Origin: Oceanobacillus bengalensis
Lineage (GTDB): Bacteria; Bacillota; Bacilli; Bacillales; Amphibacillaceae
DNA: 64,000 bases
Assembly (NCBI RefSeq): GCF_003628445.1
Contig: NZ_RBZO01000018.1
Coordinates: 1-64,000, forward strand
Reading direction: 5' to 3'
Part shown: in pieces, positions 1 through 8,845 of the stretch
How the letters are laid out: each line of letters opens with the position of its first letter
Numbering within the stretch: the stretch's first letter is position 1
Translations under genes and position numbers: made by a program
The notes under the pieces: model-generated
Databases searched by the model: none
Seen by the model: only the letters and a program-made list of their open reading frames with translations
What the model was told of the DNA's origin: nothing

Positions 1-33
1 TAATCTAAATTAAGTTAGTTCGAAGTTTATACA
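1..33. repeat. Edge of a dispersed MITE-like element
   Basis: The first 30 or so bases resemble the outer end of the element at 29474-29927: both carry a TCT(G/A)AATTAA block followed by TTAGT(C/T)CGAAGTTTA. Read in reverse complement, this stretch matches the terminal inverted repeat of that element at about 17 of 21 positions. The rest of this copy would lie outside the window. Confidence 0.45.
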
Positions 34-68
34 AAGTCCTCCATTAATTTGAATTTAATGGAGGACTT
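34..68 (-). terminator. Hairpin terminator after the MBL hydrolase gene
   Basis: A perfect 14-bp stem (AAGTCCTCCATTAA paired with TTAATGGAGGACTT) with a 7-nt loop begins just 5 bp past the stop codon of the minus-strand gene. The following T-run is weak, so termination may be partial. Confidence 0.75.
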
Positions 69-72
69 AAAC

Positions 73-909
73 TTATCGTTCGGATTTTTCTTTACTAAAT
101 TTCTTTTGTCCCATCCTCTTTTTATCTAATTCAGAAACAATTGAAGATACAATATGTAGTGAGTCCCACTCACCACTTGAAACTTCTACAATTGGATAAA
201 CTTTTGGAAACAGCTTTTTATTTATTTCAACAATCGATTTTCCTTCCGTATACATCTTTTCCACTTCCCCATAAAGATACTCCAAATGATCTAGCTTTTG
301 CTTTAATTTTTCTTTTCCATCTTTAAAATAACCTGCATGTGAACAAAATATGGCTGAGAAATCATATGTTAATAGTTTTCTTATTGAATTCATTATCATC
401 GGTATCGACTCTGTATCCATAATAACCTTTGTCTTCGGTGAAACAAATAAGTCACCAGTAAACATACGGCCAGTTTGTTTATCCAAAAGTGCAACATGAT
501 CATCCGCATGACCTGGGGTGTATATTACTTCCCACTCAGCATTTAATGACTTTATTTTACTTCCAAGTGGAGAAGGAGAAAATTCCTCCCGTACACCCCA
601 AGCAACTTGCCGATATTTAGGATATGGGGTCTTCCAGTGGCATACTTGTATACCTTTTGTATGAACATAAATTGGGGTGTTAAGATTTTCTTGTAACCAT
701 GATGCTGTCCCAGAATGATCCTCATGGCTATGTGTAAGTGCAACAAGTTGAATCTTATTAGAGTGTTCTTTATAAAATGAAATGATTTCCTTTTCAATGC
801 TTTGTGGACCTGTATCGATCAACATCCCATCAACTAAGAACAGAAAAACTGGCTTACCCTTTCCATCTGCTCTAACTACCTGCATCTTGGCACACATAAC
901 ATCTTCCAT
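73..909 (-). CDS. MBL-fold metallo-hydrolase (glyoxalase II-like)
   Basis: This 278-residue protein has the metallo-beta-lactamase signature. THSHEDH (about 59-65) is the HxHxDH metal motif, TPGH (131-134) and TGD (151-153) supply further ligands, and a later CSHAGY supplies the last histidine. Such proteins are zinc or iron hydrolases of thioesters or other small molecules; the substrate here is unknown. It is the last gene of a probable three-gene unit with the PanE-like gene and the sigma-54 activator. The ATG at 909 has no nearby Shine-Dalgarno sequence. A GGGGAG box lies about 25 bases upstream, and an in-frame ATT at 925-927 sits 6-7 bases from that box, so translation may start there and add ILEVQV. 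Confidence 0.85.
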   Translation of the reverse strand: MEDVMCAKMQVVRADGKGKPVFLFLVDGMLIDTGPQSIEKEIISFYKEHSNKIQLVALTHSHEDHSGTASWLQENLNTPIYVHTKGIQVCHWKTPYPKYRQVAWGVREEFSPSPLGSKIKSLNAEWEVIYTPGHADDHVALLDKQTGRMFTGDLFVSPKTKVIMDTESIPMIMNSIRKLLTYDFSAIFCSHAGYFKDGKEKLKQKLDHLEYLYGEVEKMYTEGKSIVEINKKLFPKVYPIVEVSSGEWDSLHIVSSIVSELDKKRMGQKKFSKEKSER

Positions 910-945
910 TACTTGTACTTCTAAAATGGCGAATCTCCCCTTTCT

Positions 946-1887
946 CTATTTTGCTAGTTCCTGATTAGGACGCAAAGATTGGTGTTTATTAAGATAAGTT
1001 AAGATACTATATGTTGCTTGTATGGTTGGTACCGATATTTCTAACTCCTGCGCTTTTCGCATCACATATCCGCAAACCGATTCCACTTCCATTTGTTTCC
1101 CACTCATTCGGTCTTGTAGCATTGACGTTTGATGTATTCTTGCACGTTCTGCATTTTTAAAAATGGTTGACATCGTTTGGTCAGTATCAATTGGAATGCC
1201 TACTTTGATAGCAACTTCCATCGCCTCCTTACATACGGACTCAGCTGTTGTTCGTAAAGGCTTGTTATCGAGTATGTCACCAACAGTTGCCGTTGAAATT
1301 GCTGACAACGGATTAAAGGTTATATTCCAAAGTAATTTCCGCCATTTTTTCTCAAAAATATTTCCTGTATACGTTGCATCAATACCAGCTTGGTTGAAAC
1401 AGGTTACAATTTCAGAACACTTTTCTCTAGCTGAATGGTCAAGTTCTCCAATTACTAACGCAACCCTACCTTGTTGGTTCACTACTCCAGGTTCTTCGAT
1501 GGCAGTTTGTACATATGTTGCACAGGAGAAAATTCGCTGGAACCCAAATATTTCCCCTAACCTTTCTTCATTATCAATACCGTTTTGTAGTGTTATTACC
1601 TTGGTATCCTTAGATAATATAGGAAGTAATTGCTTTGCCATATTTTCCGTATCATTTGATTTCACACAAAACAAAATGAGCTCTGCGTTTGCTAAATTCT
1701 TCGGGTCATCCGTAAATGTGCTATATAGTGTAAAAGTTCCTTCTTCTCTTTTTACAATCAACCCATTCTTTCTCATTGCTTCCAAATGCTTTCCCCTTGC
1801 TAAGAAGACTACTTGATGATCCGCTCGATGAAGTAAAGCACCAAAGAAACTCCCTACTGCCCCTGCACCAACAATTCCAATCCTCAT
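946..1887 (-). CDS. 2-dehydropantoate 2-reductase family protein (PanE/ApbA-like)
   Basis: The 313-residue protein begins with a Rossmann GAGAVGSFFG motif (about residues 7-16). The C-terminal half carries the KWRKLLWN helix and the MEVESVCGYV helix typical of ketopantoate reductases, which reduce 2-dehydropantoate to pantoate with NADPH. Length is normal for the family. It starts 4 bp after the sigma-54 regulator stop with an AAGGAG site and is followed by the MBL hydrolase. No panB or panC is nearby. Catabolic clusters often contain paralogues acting on other 2-oxoacids, so a role in reducing a 2-keto acid of this cluster is as likely as pantothenate synthesis. Confidence 0.85.
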   Translation of the reverse strand: MRIGIVGAGAVGSFFGALLHRADHQVVFLARGKHLEAMRKNGLIVKREEGTFTLYSTFTDDPKNLANAELILFCVKSNDTENMAKQLLPILSKDTKVITLQNGIDNEERLGEIFGFQRIFSCATYVQTAIEEPGVVNQQGRVALVIGELDHSAREKCSEIVTCFNQAGIDATYTGNIFEKKWRKLLWNITFNPLSAISTATVGDILDNKPLRTTAESVCKEAMEVAIKVGIPIDTDQTMSTIFKNAERARIHQTSMLQDRMSGKQMEVESVCGYVMRKAQELEISVPTIQATYSILTYLNKHQSLRPNQELAK

Positions 1888-1891
1888 AAGT

Positions 1892-3577
1892 TCATCTCCT
1901 TATACTAATCTTATATTTCTTTAATTTCCTTACGATGGTAGGTTGACTCGTCTCTAATGCTTTTGCAATGGCATACGTGTTATCATATTTTTCAGCTGCT
2001 AACGTTAGCACATTTTTCTCCGCAATTTCCACAGCATCCTTCAGAGAAACGATCCTATTTATTGTCGTTTCATTTGTTTGTCGGTATTCTGCAGGTAGGT
2101 CTTCCTTCGAGATAACCTCCTCATGGGTAGTAACAACCAATCTTTCGATCAAATTAGATAACTCTCTTATATTACCTGGCCAATCATAAGACATGAAAAA
2201 ACCTTTCAGATTATAATCAAACGCTTTGTTTAAGTGATATTTTTCATTTACTTGCTTTAAGAATAGTTGAATCATTGGTAAAATATCATCACGTCGACCT
2301 CTTAATGGGGGTATTTCGATTGGAATTACATTTAAGCGATAGTATAGATCCTCTCTAAAATCCCCTTTTTCTACCATCCTTTGCAGATTACGATTCGTTG
2401 CTGTAAGGATACGAACATCTACTTTCTTCGGTCGTGTACCACCTATTCTATTAATTTCTCCCTCCTGCAATACCCTTAACAATTTAACCTGTAGGGATAA
2501 AGGCAATTCGCCAATCTCATCCAAAAATAAAATTCCTTTATCTGCTATTTCAAACATACCTGGTTTTCCTTTGCTATTTGCTCCAGTAAATGCTCCACCT
2601 TCATAGCCAAATAGTTCTGATTCTAGTAATTCAGGAGGAATTGCACCACAGTTTACTTTTATAAATTCTCCTTCTTTCGACCTTCTACTATTTGAGTAAA
2701 TAAAATTTGCTAATACATCTTTACCGACACCCGTTTCTCCTAGAATTAAAACTGTCACATCAATGTTAGCAATCCGTTCTGCTGTATCATAAATCAATTT
2801 CATTTCTTCACTTTTTGTAATAATATTTTTTAATTGATCTGGTTTATTTTTCAACCGCTGTAATTCTTTTTTATACTTATCATTTAGTTTATTAACTTTC
2901 GCTATCTCCACTTGTAGTTCATTTAAGTCAGACAAATCTCGAATATTGGTTACAATCTTCTCAATTTCTCCTTCCTCATTAAAAACAGGACTCCCAGTCA
3001 AAATCGTTTCATTACCTGCGTAGTTTTTTTGTACAACAGAAACCGTTCGTTTGTATTCCAATACTTTACTTGTTACAGAATTTTTAAGTATACCTCTTTT
3101 AATGAGAGCATTAACATTTTTTCCAATATAATATTCCTTTGGTATACTCGTAATTCTTTCAATCGCAGAGTTGGTTTTTAACGTTACTCCCCTCTTATCC
3201 GTGATATAGATACCATCGTAGGAATTTTCAATAATAGCATCTAATTCCCGATTTAAATTTTTAAGGTCTTTATTTTCTTTTAGTAACGCAGCTAATCCAT
3301 CTGTTTCGATTCCGTACAATATTTTATCTTCTGCATCACTAATTTTCTCTTCTATAAAGGTAAAACTACGGTCCTTATATTCCGCATGAAAAAATTTAGA
3401 GCTTGGAGCTTGTTTCCAAACAGTGAAGACATTTGCTATGTTCATACCAGCTATTTTTCTAATCCCAATAATGGATTCCATTATTGGATTACACGTTACA
3501 ATCTGGTTATTAACATCAAGAGCAATAATAAGAAAAGGGGATTCTTTTAATATGACGTTATCTACTATTTGTTTTAT
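1892..3577 (-). CDS. Sigma-54-dependent PAS/AAA+ transcriptional activator
   Basis: A bacterial enhancer-binding protein. Counting from the first ATG (3481), a PAS domain covers about 80-185, a short coiled linker follows, then an AAA+ core with Walker A GETGVGKD (248-255), the sigma-54 contact loop GAFTGA (296-301) and LFLDEIGELP (Walker B), and a C-terminal Fis-type helix-turn-helix. The ATG start cuts through a first PAS domain and has no ribosome site. The reading frame stays open for 32 more codons upstream, encoding residues such as PFLIIALDVNNQIV, up to an ATA codon at 3577. That ATA lies 8 nt after a good AAGGAGA, so I place the start there. The regulated promoter is unknown; no clear -12/-24 site was found. 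Confidence 0.88.
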   Translation of the reverse strand: MKQIVDNVILKESPFLIIALDVNNQIVTCNPIMESIIGIRKIAGMNIANVFTVWKQAPSSKFFHAEYKDRSFTFIEEKISDAEDKILYGIETDGLAALLKENKDLKNLNRELDAIIENSYDGIYITDKRGVTLKTNSAIERITSIPKEYYIGKNVNALIKRGILKNSVTSKVLEYKRTVSVVQKNYAGNETILTGSPVFNEEGEIEKIVTNIRDLSDLNELQVEIAKVNKLNDKYKKELQRLKNKPDQLKNIITKSEEMKLIYDTAERIANIDVTVLILGETGVGKDVLANFIYSNSRRSKEGEFIKVNCGAIPPELLESELFGYEGGAFTGANSKGKPGMFEIADKGILFLDEIGELPLSLQVKLLRVLQEGEINRIGGTRPKKVDVRILTATNRNLQRMVEKGDFREDLYYRLNVIPIEIPPLRGRRDDILPMIQLFLKQVNEKYHLNKAFDYNLKGFFMSYDWPGNIRELSNLIERLVVTTHEEVISKEDLPAEYRQTNETTINRIVSLKDAVEIAEKNVLTLAAEKYDNTYAIAKALETSQPTIVRKLKKYKISIRR

Positions 3578-3686
3578 TTAAATCATCTCCTTAAACTTCA
3601 CGTTCCCTATGATACATAATATTATTAATTACTGTAATTTTCCAACAAAAGAATCCATTACACTCCCTAAGCACTAGAACCAAAAT

Positions 3687-3720
3687 AAAAATAGAACAAG
3701 ATATAATCCTGTTCTATTTT
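3687..3720. terminator. Bidirectional hairpin terminator
   Basis: An 11-bp stem (AAAATAGAACA with TGTTCTATTTT) flanked by A-rich and T-rich sequence lies between the quinone oxidoreductase gene and the sigma-54 regulator. It would end minus-strand transcripts of the oxidoreductase gene. Confidence 0.75.
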
Positions 3721-3772
3721 ATGTGAATATAAAATGTGATATTACCTAGAGAAAATAAACATTCCTCTACCA

Positions 3773-4762
3773 TCACGGCACCAAAACAATCTTCCCCACC
3801 GTTTGCCTACTCTCCATCAATCGGTGTGCTTCAGCAGTCTCCTGTAATGTAAACTCCCTACTAATAAACAACTGTATCTTCCCATTCTCTAGAAATTCAA
3901 TTGATTGTTGTGCTGCCTCTTCCAATTCTTCTGGTCGAAACTTTCTATATGTTCCAGTACTATACCCCAAGACAGATCGGCAGGAGGAGTGAAGAAGGTT
4001 TGTATCTACCTTTCCACCATCTCCCCCAATTCCATTCCCAAAATTAACAATACGTCCAAAGAATGCGAGGCAATCTATACTTTCCTCAAACATTTTACCA
4101 GCATAGGAATCTAGTATGACATCTACCCCCTTCCCACCAGTCAATACGTTTACAAAATCAGCAAAAGATTCTTTGTTGTAATTAATAACGTGATCTGCTC
4201 CTGCCTGTTTTGCAATTCCTAATTTTTCATCACTTCCAACCGTTCCGATAACAGATGTTGCACCTAACAACTTCGAAATTTGGGTTGCAATTGTACCAAT
4301 TCCACCTGCAGCACCGTGAATTAATACACTTTCACCAGGTTGTATGCGCGCTACTTTCTTTAAGAGATTATAAGAAGTAATTGCAACCGTTACATATGCA
4401 GCAGCTATTTTTGAATCAACCTCTGGTGAAATCGGATAGGTTAGTAGCTGATCAGCTTTTACGTATGAAGCATAGGAACCATTTTTAGGAAAGGCGATTA
4501 CCTTTTGGCCAACTTCCAGTCCTTCTACTTCCTCTCCAACAGCCTCAATCATTCCCGAACAATCTAGTCCTGGTATAAATGGCGACTTACTTGCTCGATG
4601 ATAATTCCCTCTTCTCGCTTTGATGTCTGCAAAATTCACACTAATAGCCTCTACCTTAATTAATACCTCTGTTGGTTCTACGTCCGTCAGATCAACAGTG
4701 GTATATTCTAAAACTTCAGGACCACCAAATTTTTCCACAACCACAGCTTCTACATTTTTCAA
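3773..4762 (-). CDS. NADPH:quinone oxidoreductase-like MDR protein
   Basis: A 329-residue zinc-free medium-chain dehydrogenase/reductase. It has the GroES-like N-terminal half (GLDCSGMIEAVG near 80) and the nucleotide-binding motif GAAGGIGTIATQ (about 149-160), and lacks the cysteine ligands of zinc alcohol dehydrogenases. Relatives reduce quinones or enones with NADPH. The start is supported by AAGGAGGA upstream of the ATG. It is flanked on both sides by hairpins and looks monocistronic. The substrate cannot be told from sequence; an enoyl reductase role beside CoA-transferase genes is possible but unproven. Confidence 0.85.
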   Translation of the reverse strand: MKNVEAVVVEKFGGPEVLEYTTVDLTDVEPTEVLIKVEAISVNFADIKARRGNYHRASKSPFIPGLDCSGMIEAVGEEVEGLEVGQKVIAFPKNGSYASYVKADQLLTYPISPEVDSKIAAAYVTVAITSYNLLKKVARIQPGESVLIHGAAGGIGTIATQISKLLGATSVIGTVGSDEKLGIAKQAGADHVINYNKESFADFVNVLTGGKGVDVILDSYAGKMFEESIDCLAFFGRIVNFGNGIGGDGGKVDTNLLHSSCRSVLGYSTGTYRKFRPEELEEAAQQSIEFLENGKIQLFISREFTLQETAEAHRLMESRQTVGKIVLVP

Positions 4763-4841
4763 TTACGATAGTCCTCCTTAATCGGTATGTAGATAATTCT
4801 ACTCCCGTATATTATAACAATTATTAATATTCAGTAAACAA

Positions 4842-4911
4842 AGAGCAAGACAATCCTTTACATAATAAGACCTTCGCTTTAAAATCTTATTAAAAGATAT
4901 ATCTTGCCCTT
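4842..4911 (-). terminator. Extended hairpin after the first CoA-transferase gene
   Basis: AGAGCAAGA pairs with TCTTGCCCT with one mismatch, and an inner AATAAGA/TCTTATT stem lies within. On the minus strand it lies just past the CoA-transferase stop codon. Confidence 0.5.
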
Positions 4912-4933
4912 TTATATCCTTTTCTCGTAAAAT

Positions 4934-6151
4934 TTATTTCCTCAATTGTTCCTCTTCTCTATACGCCCTCACAACCCCCGCTTCCACCAAACTTTCAATC
5001 TGCCCATCACTTTTATCAAGCATCCCCTTTAACACTTCTTCCGTATGTTGACCGAGCAACGGCGGAGCAGACACGACTTCTCCTGGCGTTTCTGAAAACT
5101 TAATTGGTATTCCAGTCATTTTTACTTTACCTGCTGTTGGATGATCAGCTTCAACCAGCATTTCTCGTGCAAGTACATGTTCATCTTTATAAATCTCATC
5201 AAATCTTAAAACAGGTCCGGATGGAATTCCAACCCCTTCAAATAAATCAATCCAATACTGTGATGTATGTTTAGAAAACTTCCCTTGCAAAAATGGAATT
5301 AATTTACTACGGTTTATGACACGATCTTTATTCTCTCGGTATTCTGGATGATTCGACAGTTCAGGTTCATCGATTGCCTCACAGAATTTTTTCCACAGAT
5401 TTTCATTTCCAACTGCAATATTAAAGTAACCATCACTAGATTCAAAAAGTTGATATGGCACAATATTTGGATGTGCGCCTCCCTGTGGTTCTGGGTTCTT
5501 TCCACTTGCGAAATAGTTTCCAGCTAAGTACGTTTGCCAGGAGATAATCGTATCTAGAAGCGAAACATCAACCCATTGTCCCGTTCCTGTTTGATTTCGG
5601 TGATGCAATGCTCCCAATATTCCCACAATTGCCCACACACCTGTTCCAACATCAGCAATTGAAAACCCTACCTTAACAGGAGCTTTTCCGGGTTCACCAG
5701 TAACACTTGTTATTCCTCCCATCCCTTGGGCGATTACATCATAACCTGGTTTTTGTGAATAAGGGCCAGTCTGCCCATAACCAGAGATAGATGCAAGAAT
5801 AATTCCAGAATTTACTTCTTTTAATACATCATAATCGATTCCAAGCCTTTTTAACGTGCCAGGTCTGAAATTTTCAACAACAACATCCGCACTTTTCACT
5901 AAATCTAATAATATTTCCCTGCCCTCATCTGTTTTTAAATTAATCACAACACTCTTCTTGTTACGATTTATACTAAGGAAGTATGCACTTTCTTCTTCAA
6001 CAAACGGTGGTCCCCATGCTCTTGTGTCATCTCCATTAGGTGATTCTATTTTGATAACCTCAGCACCCATATCCGCTAAAACCATCGTGCAATAAGGTCC
6101 GCTTAGAATCCGAGATAAATCGATTACTTTAATTCCTTCTAGTGCTCTCAT
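4934..6151 (-). CDS. CaiB/BaiF family CoA-transferase (class III)
   Basis: The 405-residue length is right for class III CoA-transferases, which move CoA between carboxylic acids through an aspartyl-CoA thioester. Visible family features are KVIDLSRILSGPYCTM at the N-terminus, GAEVIKIE, the NRNKKSV block, ENFRPGTLKRLG and the SGYGQTGPY region preceding the active-site aspartate region (QGMGG...ADVGTG). A GGAGGG site precedes the ATG. It lies 14 bp after the SLC13 permease gene and is probably cotranscribed with it. Substrates may include oxalate, carnitine, itaconate, mesaconate or succinate derivatives; sequence alone does not decide. A paralogue lies at 13306-14529. Confidence 0.9.
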   Translation of the reverse strand: MRALEGIKVIDLSRILSGPYCTMVLADMGAEVIKIESPNGDDTRAWGPPFVEEESAYFLSINRNKKSVVINLKTDEGREILLDLVKSADVVVENFRPGTLKRLGIDYDVLKEVNSGIILASISGYGQTGPYSQKPGYDVIAQGMGGITSVTGEPGKAPVKVGFSIADVGTGVWAIVGILGALHHRNQTGTGQWVDVSLLDTIISWQTYLAGNYFASGKNPEPQGGAHPNIVPYQLFESSDGYFNIAVGNENLWKKFCEAIDEPELSNHPEYRENKDRVINRSKLIPFLQGKFSKHTSQYWIDLFEGVGIPSGPVLRFDEIYKDEHVLAREMLVEADHPTAGKVKMTGIPIKFSETPGEVVSAPPLLGQHTEEVLKGMLDKSDGQIESLVEAGVVRAYREEEQLRK

Positions 6152-6165
6152 TCTTTATCCCTCCA

Positions 6166-7554
6166 TTAATTTGGATTTAACCCGATTAAAGGCCAGTAGA
6201 AGTATGCGAGTAATAATGTAATTGGGATGATCGCAAGAAATAGATACATTCCTACAGACGATAAATCCTTTCTCGTATATTGCCCTAAAGCAAATGTCAT
6301 TAGATTTGCTGGGCTTTGGGATGGTAAAAAGTAACCAATAGAGCAGCTGATGACGACAATTTGCGCTAACCAAACAGGATTAATCGATAATGACTGTGCT
6401 AAGCTAATCGAAAATGGTAAAAATACTGCTGTAATACCTAACATATTGGCAAATCCAAAACGGAAGATGGATACAATGATGATCATTACAAGTGCTGTAA
6501 GTATTGGGCTATTTTGTGGAATAAATTGCACTAGTCCCGCAGCAACCCAATCTGCTGTACCATTTGTTTGGATTGCTTCTGCTAATGCGTAAGCTGCTCC
6601 GAATAAAATGATGACATCCCAGTTTATGGACTTGCTTGCCCGCTTCCATTTCTGCACACCTACTACTGGAAGACAGGACAATAATGCGACGAGCATTGCA
6701 GTCATGGATACAGAATATCCATGAAGTGGCTCCGTTATCCAACCGGTTAGCATGATAATACTTAAAAGGAATAATTTCATTTCTTTTGGTGAAATTGTTC
6801 CCATTTCCTCCAATTTCAAAGCAATATACGCTCTACCATCAGACCAGCTTGCTTTTTCTAATGGGAATTTCCATAATAGAACCCCCCATAATATTAGGAG
6901 CATGAGGATAGCAATGGGTCCATTTACGATAAGCCAATATCCGTATGACCAAAAGAATCCAGTCGTTAACTGAATCGTACTAGCGGCATAAACGGAAGAA
7001 CTCGAACCTGTAATAATGGCAAATGACATAAAGGAAGAAGTAAACGTAACAGCAATTAAAACGCTTTTTGCATACGATGAACCGCCCCCACTTGCTTTTA
7101 CTACTTCGATAAGCCCAATACACACAGGGAGAATCATCGCTATTCTTCCAGCTCCTGTTGGTATAAGCAGACCTAATACCGTTAGCGATAAAATGACAAC
7201 ACCAATACTCGCTGCCCCATTTCCTTTCACCAATGACAATATTGCTAGTGCAATCCTTCTACCTAACCCTGTTTCTTCAAAACCTGCCGCAATTACAAAA
7301 GTTGCTACAAGCAACCATACAAAGGGTTGCGCATAGCCTTGTAAACCTTCTTCAAACGTAAAGATCCCGAGTATTTCTAAGTATAATAAGATACCTAAGG
7401 ATATAATTGACTGCGGCCAGACGCCAAATGCCCAGCCACTAAATGCGAAGATTAGGACAATGACCATTAGTGCATGTTCGATTGGAATGACTAGAACAAG
7501 AAGCCAGCTCAATAGATTAATTATATAAAAGAAGGATGTGTGATTAATTTTCAT
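6166..7554 (-). CDS. SLC13/DASS family anion permease
   Basis: A 462-residue, very hydrophobic protein with about 11-12 predicted membrane segments. It resembles the divalent anion:sodium symporters, with the repeated hairpin-type signatures LLIPTGAGRIAMILP, ITGSSSSVYAAS and FLPSQSPANLMTF typical of the two SLC13 hairpin loops. These carriers import dicarboxylates, citrate or sulfate with sodium. Sitting between a CoA-transferase gene and a gamma-carbonic-anhydrase-like gene, it probably supplies the acid activated by the CoA-transferase. The ribosome site is weak, which fits translational coupling to the upstream gene. Confidence 0.85.
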   Translation of the reverse strand: MKINHTSFFYIINLLSWLLVLVIPIEHALMVIVLIFAFSGWAFGVWPQSIISLGILLYLEILGIFTFEEGLQGYAQPFVWLLVATFVIAAGFEETGLGRRIALAILSLVKGNGAASIGVVILSLTVLGLLIPTGAGRIAMILPVCIGLIEVVKASGGGSSYAKSVLIAVTFTSSFMSFAIITGSSSSVYAASTIQLTTGFFWSYGYWLIVNGPIAILMLLILWGVLLWKFPLEKASWSDGRAYIALKLEEMGTISPKEMKLFLLSIIMLTGWITEPLHGYSVSMTAMLVALLSCLPVVGVQKWKRASKSINWDVIILFGAAYALAEAIQTNGTADWVAAGLVQFIPQNSPILTALVMIIIVSIFRFGFANMLGITAVFLPFSISLAQSLSINPVWLAQIVVISCSIGYFLPSQSPANLMTFALGQYTRKDLSSVGMYLFLAIIPITLLLAYFYWPLIGLNPN

Positions 7555-7562
7555 CTTCTCTA

Positions 7563-8084
7563 CTATTTAAGTAGTTCTAAATCTTGCTTATAAATTTTCC
7601 CTTTTTTCACGTAGCTTTCTGCACCACGAATTAATCGAGCGGATTGTTCCTTTGATAACTGTTTGACCTGTTTTGCAGGTACACCTACCGCAAGCATTCC
7701 TTCTTCAACAATCATACCCTCTGTAACTAGCGCACCAGCAGCTACTAATGCTCCCTTTTTTACAACCGCACCGTTTAGTATAGATGCCCCCATTCCAATG
7801 AGTGCACCATCTTCTATCGTACATCCATGAATAATCGCATGATGACCAATAACAACATCCTCTCCAATCGTCACTGGTAAGTTTGGATCAACATGGATAA
7901 CAGCTCCATCTTGTACGTTCGATCTTTTTCCTATTTTAATCGAAGTATTGTCTCCCCTGAGAACAGCATTAAACCAGACGGATGCCTCTTCTTCTAAATA
8001 GACTTCTCCAATTACATATGCACCAGGAGCGACGTATGCGGTTTCATGGATAACCGGTTCTTTTTCTTGCAGTCGATAAATCAC
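7563..8084 (-). CDS. Gamma-carbonic anhydrase-like hexapeptide protein
   Basis: A 173-residue left-handed beta-helix protein built from hexapeptide repeats. The metal histidines lie in AVIHVDP (His near 64) and IGHHAIIHG. It belongs to the YrdA/PaaY/CaiE group, some members of which are carbonic anhydrases and others thioesterases that recycle CoA in acid catabolism. Its place beside a CaiB-type CoA-transferase recalls caiE in carnitine operons. The GTG start overlaps the end of the GntR gene closely and follows GAGGAGG. Catalytic activity is inferred only. Confidence 0.85.
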   Translation of the reverse strand: MIYRLQEKEPVIHETAYVAPGAYVIGEVYLEEEASVWFNAVLRGDNTSIKIGKRSNVQDGAVIHVDPNLPVTIGEDVVIGHHAIIHGCTIEDGALIGMGASILNGAVVKKGALVAAGALVTEGMIVEEGMLAVGVPAKQVKQLSKEQSARLIRGAESYVKKGKIYKQDLELLK

Positions 8085-8756
8085 CTAATCTTCCTCCTCA
8101 TCGGATAAATTCGATAGATTGCTTGCCGCTGATTCCCAAGCTTTATAGATATGATCTTCAGCAGCTACTTTCGCTTCCTCTGGTTGTTTTTCTACAATTC
8201 CTTTAATAATTTTCACGTGCTCTTCAAACACTTCAAATTTACGATTTTCATTGATCCAAGATGTTGCCCTGATTAATGCAATGGACCAGGATAAGGTTCG
8301 TCTCATTTTGTCCAAAACGTCATTATCTGCCACTTTAAAAATATAATCATGAAGCGCATTATTTAATGCAATGATCTTGTGATTATCGCCTTTTTCAGAA
8401 AGTGCAAATTTCATATCTTCCATCAAGTTTTCGAAATACCTTTTATGTTCATTTGTCATGTTTAAAGCTGCAAGTTTCGCACCTAATCCTTCTAAAACCG
8501 CTCTCGTCTCATAATAATCTCGAATATCTTTCTCCGTTAACTTCCTTACGAATACGCCACGATGTGGTTTAGAAATCACAAGACCTTCTTCTTGTAATCG
8601 TACAAGTGCATCTCGTATTGGTGTTCTGCTTACTTCCAAATCATTACATAATTCTTTTTCCAGTAAGTGTTGTCCAGCTTTATACTTACCTGAACATATA
8701 TCAGCTTTTAATCTCTCATATGCTGCAGTTGTTATTGTTTTTGTTTTTAAACTCAT
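8085..8756 (-). CDS. GntR-family (FCD) transcriptional regulator
   Basis: An N-terminal winged helix (AYERLKADICSGKYKAG, then VSRTPIRDALVRLQEEG) is followed by an all-helical FCD ligand domain with metal-binding residues around ETRAVLEGLGAKLA. The frame is open to a GTG at 8792, but only the ATG at 8756 has a well-spaced GAGGT site, giving 223 residues. It lies between the TctABC transporter genes and the gene for the gamma-carbonic-anhydrase-like protein and probably senses the transported acid or its CoA metabolite. A perfect 8-bp inverted repeat upstream (8792-8830) is a candidate autoregulatory operator. Confidence 0.9.
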   Translation of the reverse strand: MSLKTKTITTAAYERLKADICSGKYKAGQHLLEKELCNDLEVSRTPIRDALVRLQEEGLVISKPHRGVFVRKLTEKDIRDYYETRAVLEGLGAKLAALNMTNEHKRYFENLMEDMKFALSEKGDNHKIIALNNALHDYIFKVADNDVLDKMRRTLSWSIALIRATSWINENRKFEVFEEHVKIIKGIVEKQPEEAKVAAEDHIYKAWESAASNLSNLSDEEED

Positions 8757-8791
8757 ATCCATTACCTCGCAATCCAGAATATTCTCTATCA

Positions 8792-8830
8792 CTAGTTACG
8801 TTCCTAATTATCTATTATATATGTAACTAG
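8792..8830. promoter_or_regulatory. Candidate operator: inverted repeat upstream of GntR gene
   Basis: CTAGTTAC (8792-8799) and GTAACTAG (8823-8830) form a perfect 8-bp inverted repeat with a 23-bp spacer rich in TATA. It lies in the short gap between tctA and the GntR gene. An operator role is inferred from position and symmetry. Confidence 0.4.
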
Positions 8831-8845
8831 CAAGATATTCCTTAG

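Noticed and set aside
1163-1816. 217-residue plus-strand frame over the PanE-like gene
   Set aside because: It is a shadow of a well-supported minus-strand gene with Rossmann motifs; no ribosome site was seen.
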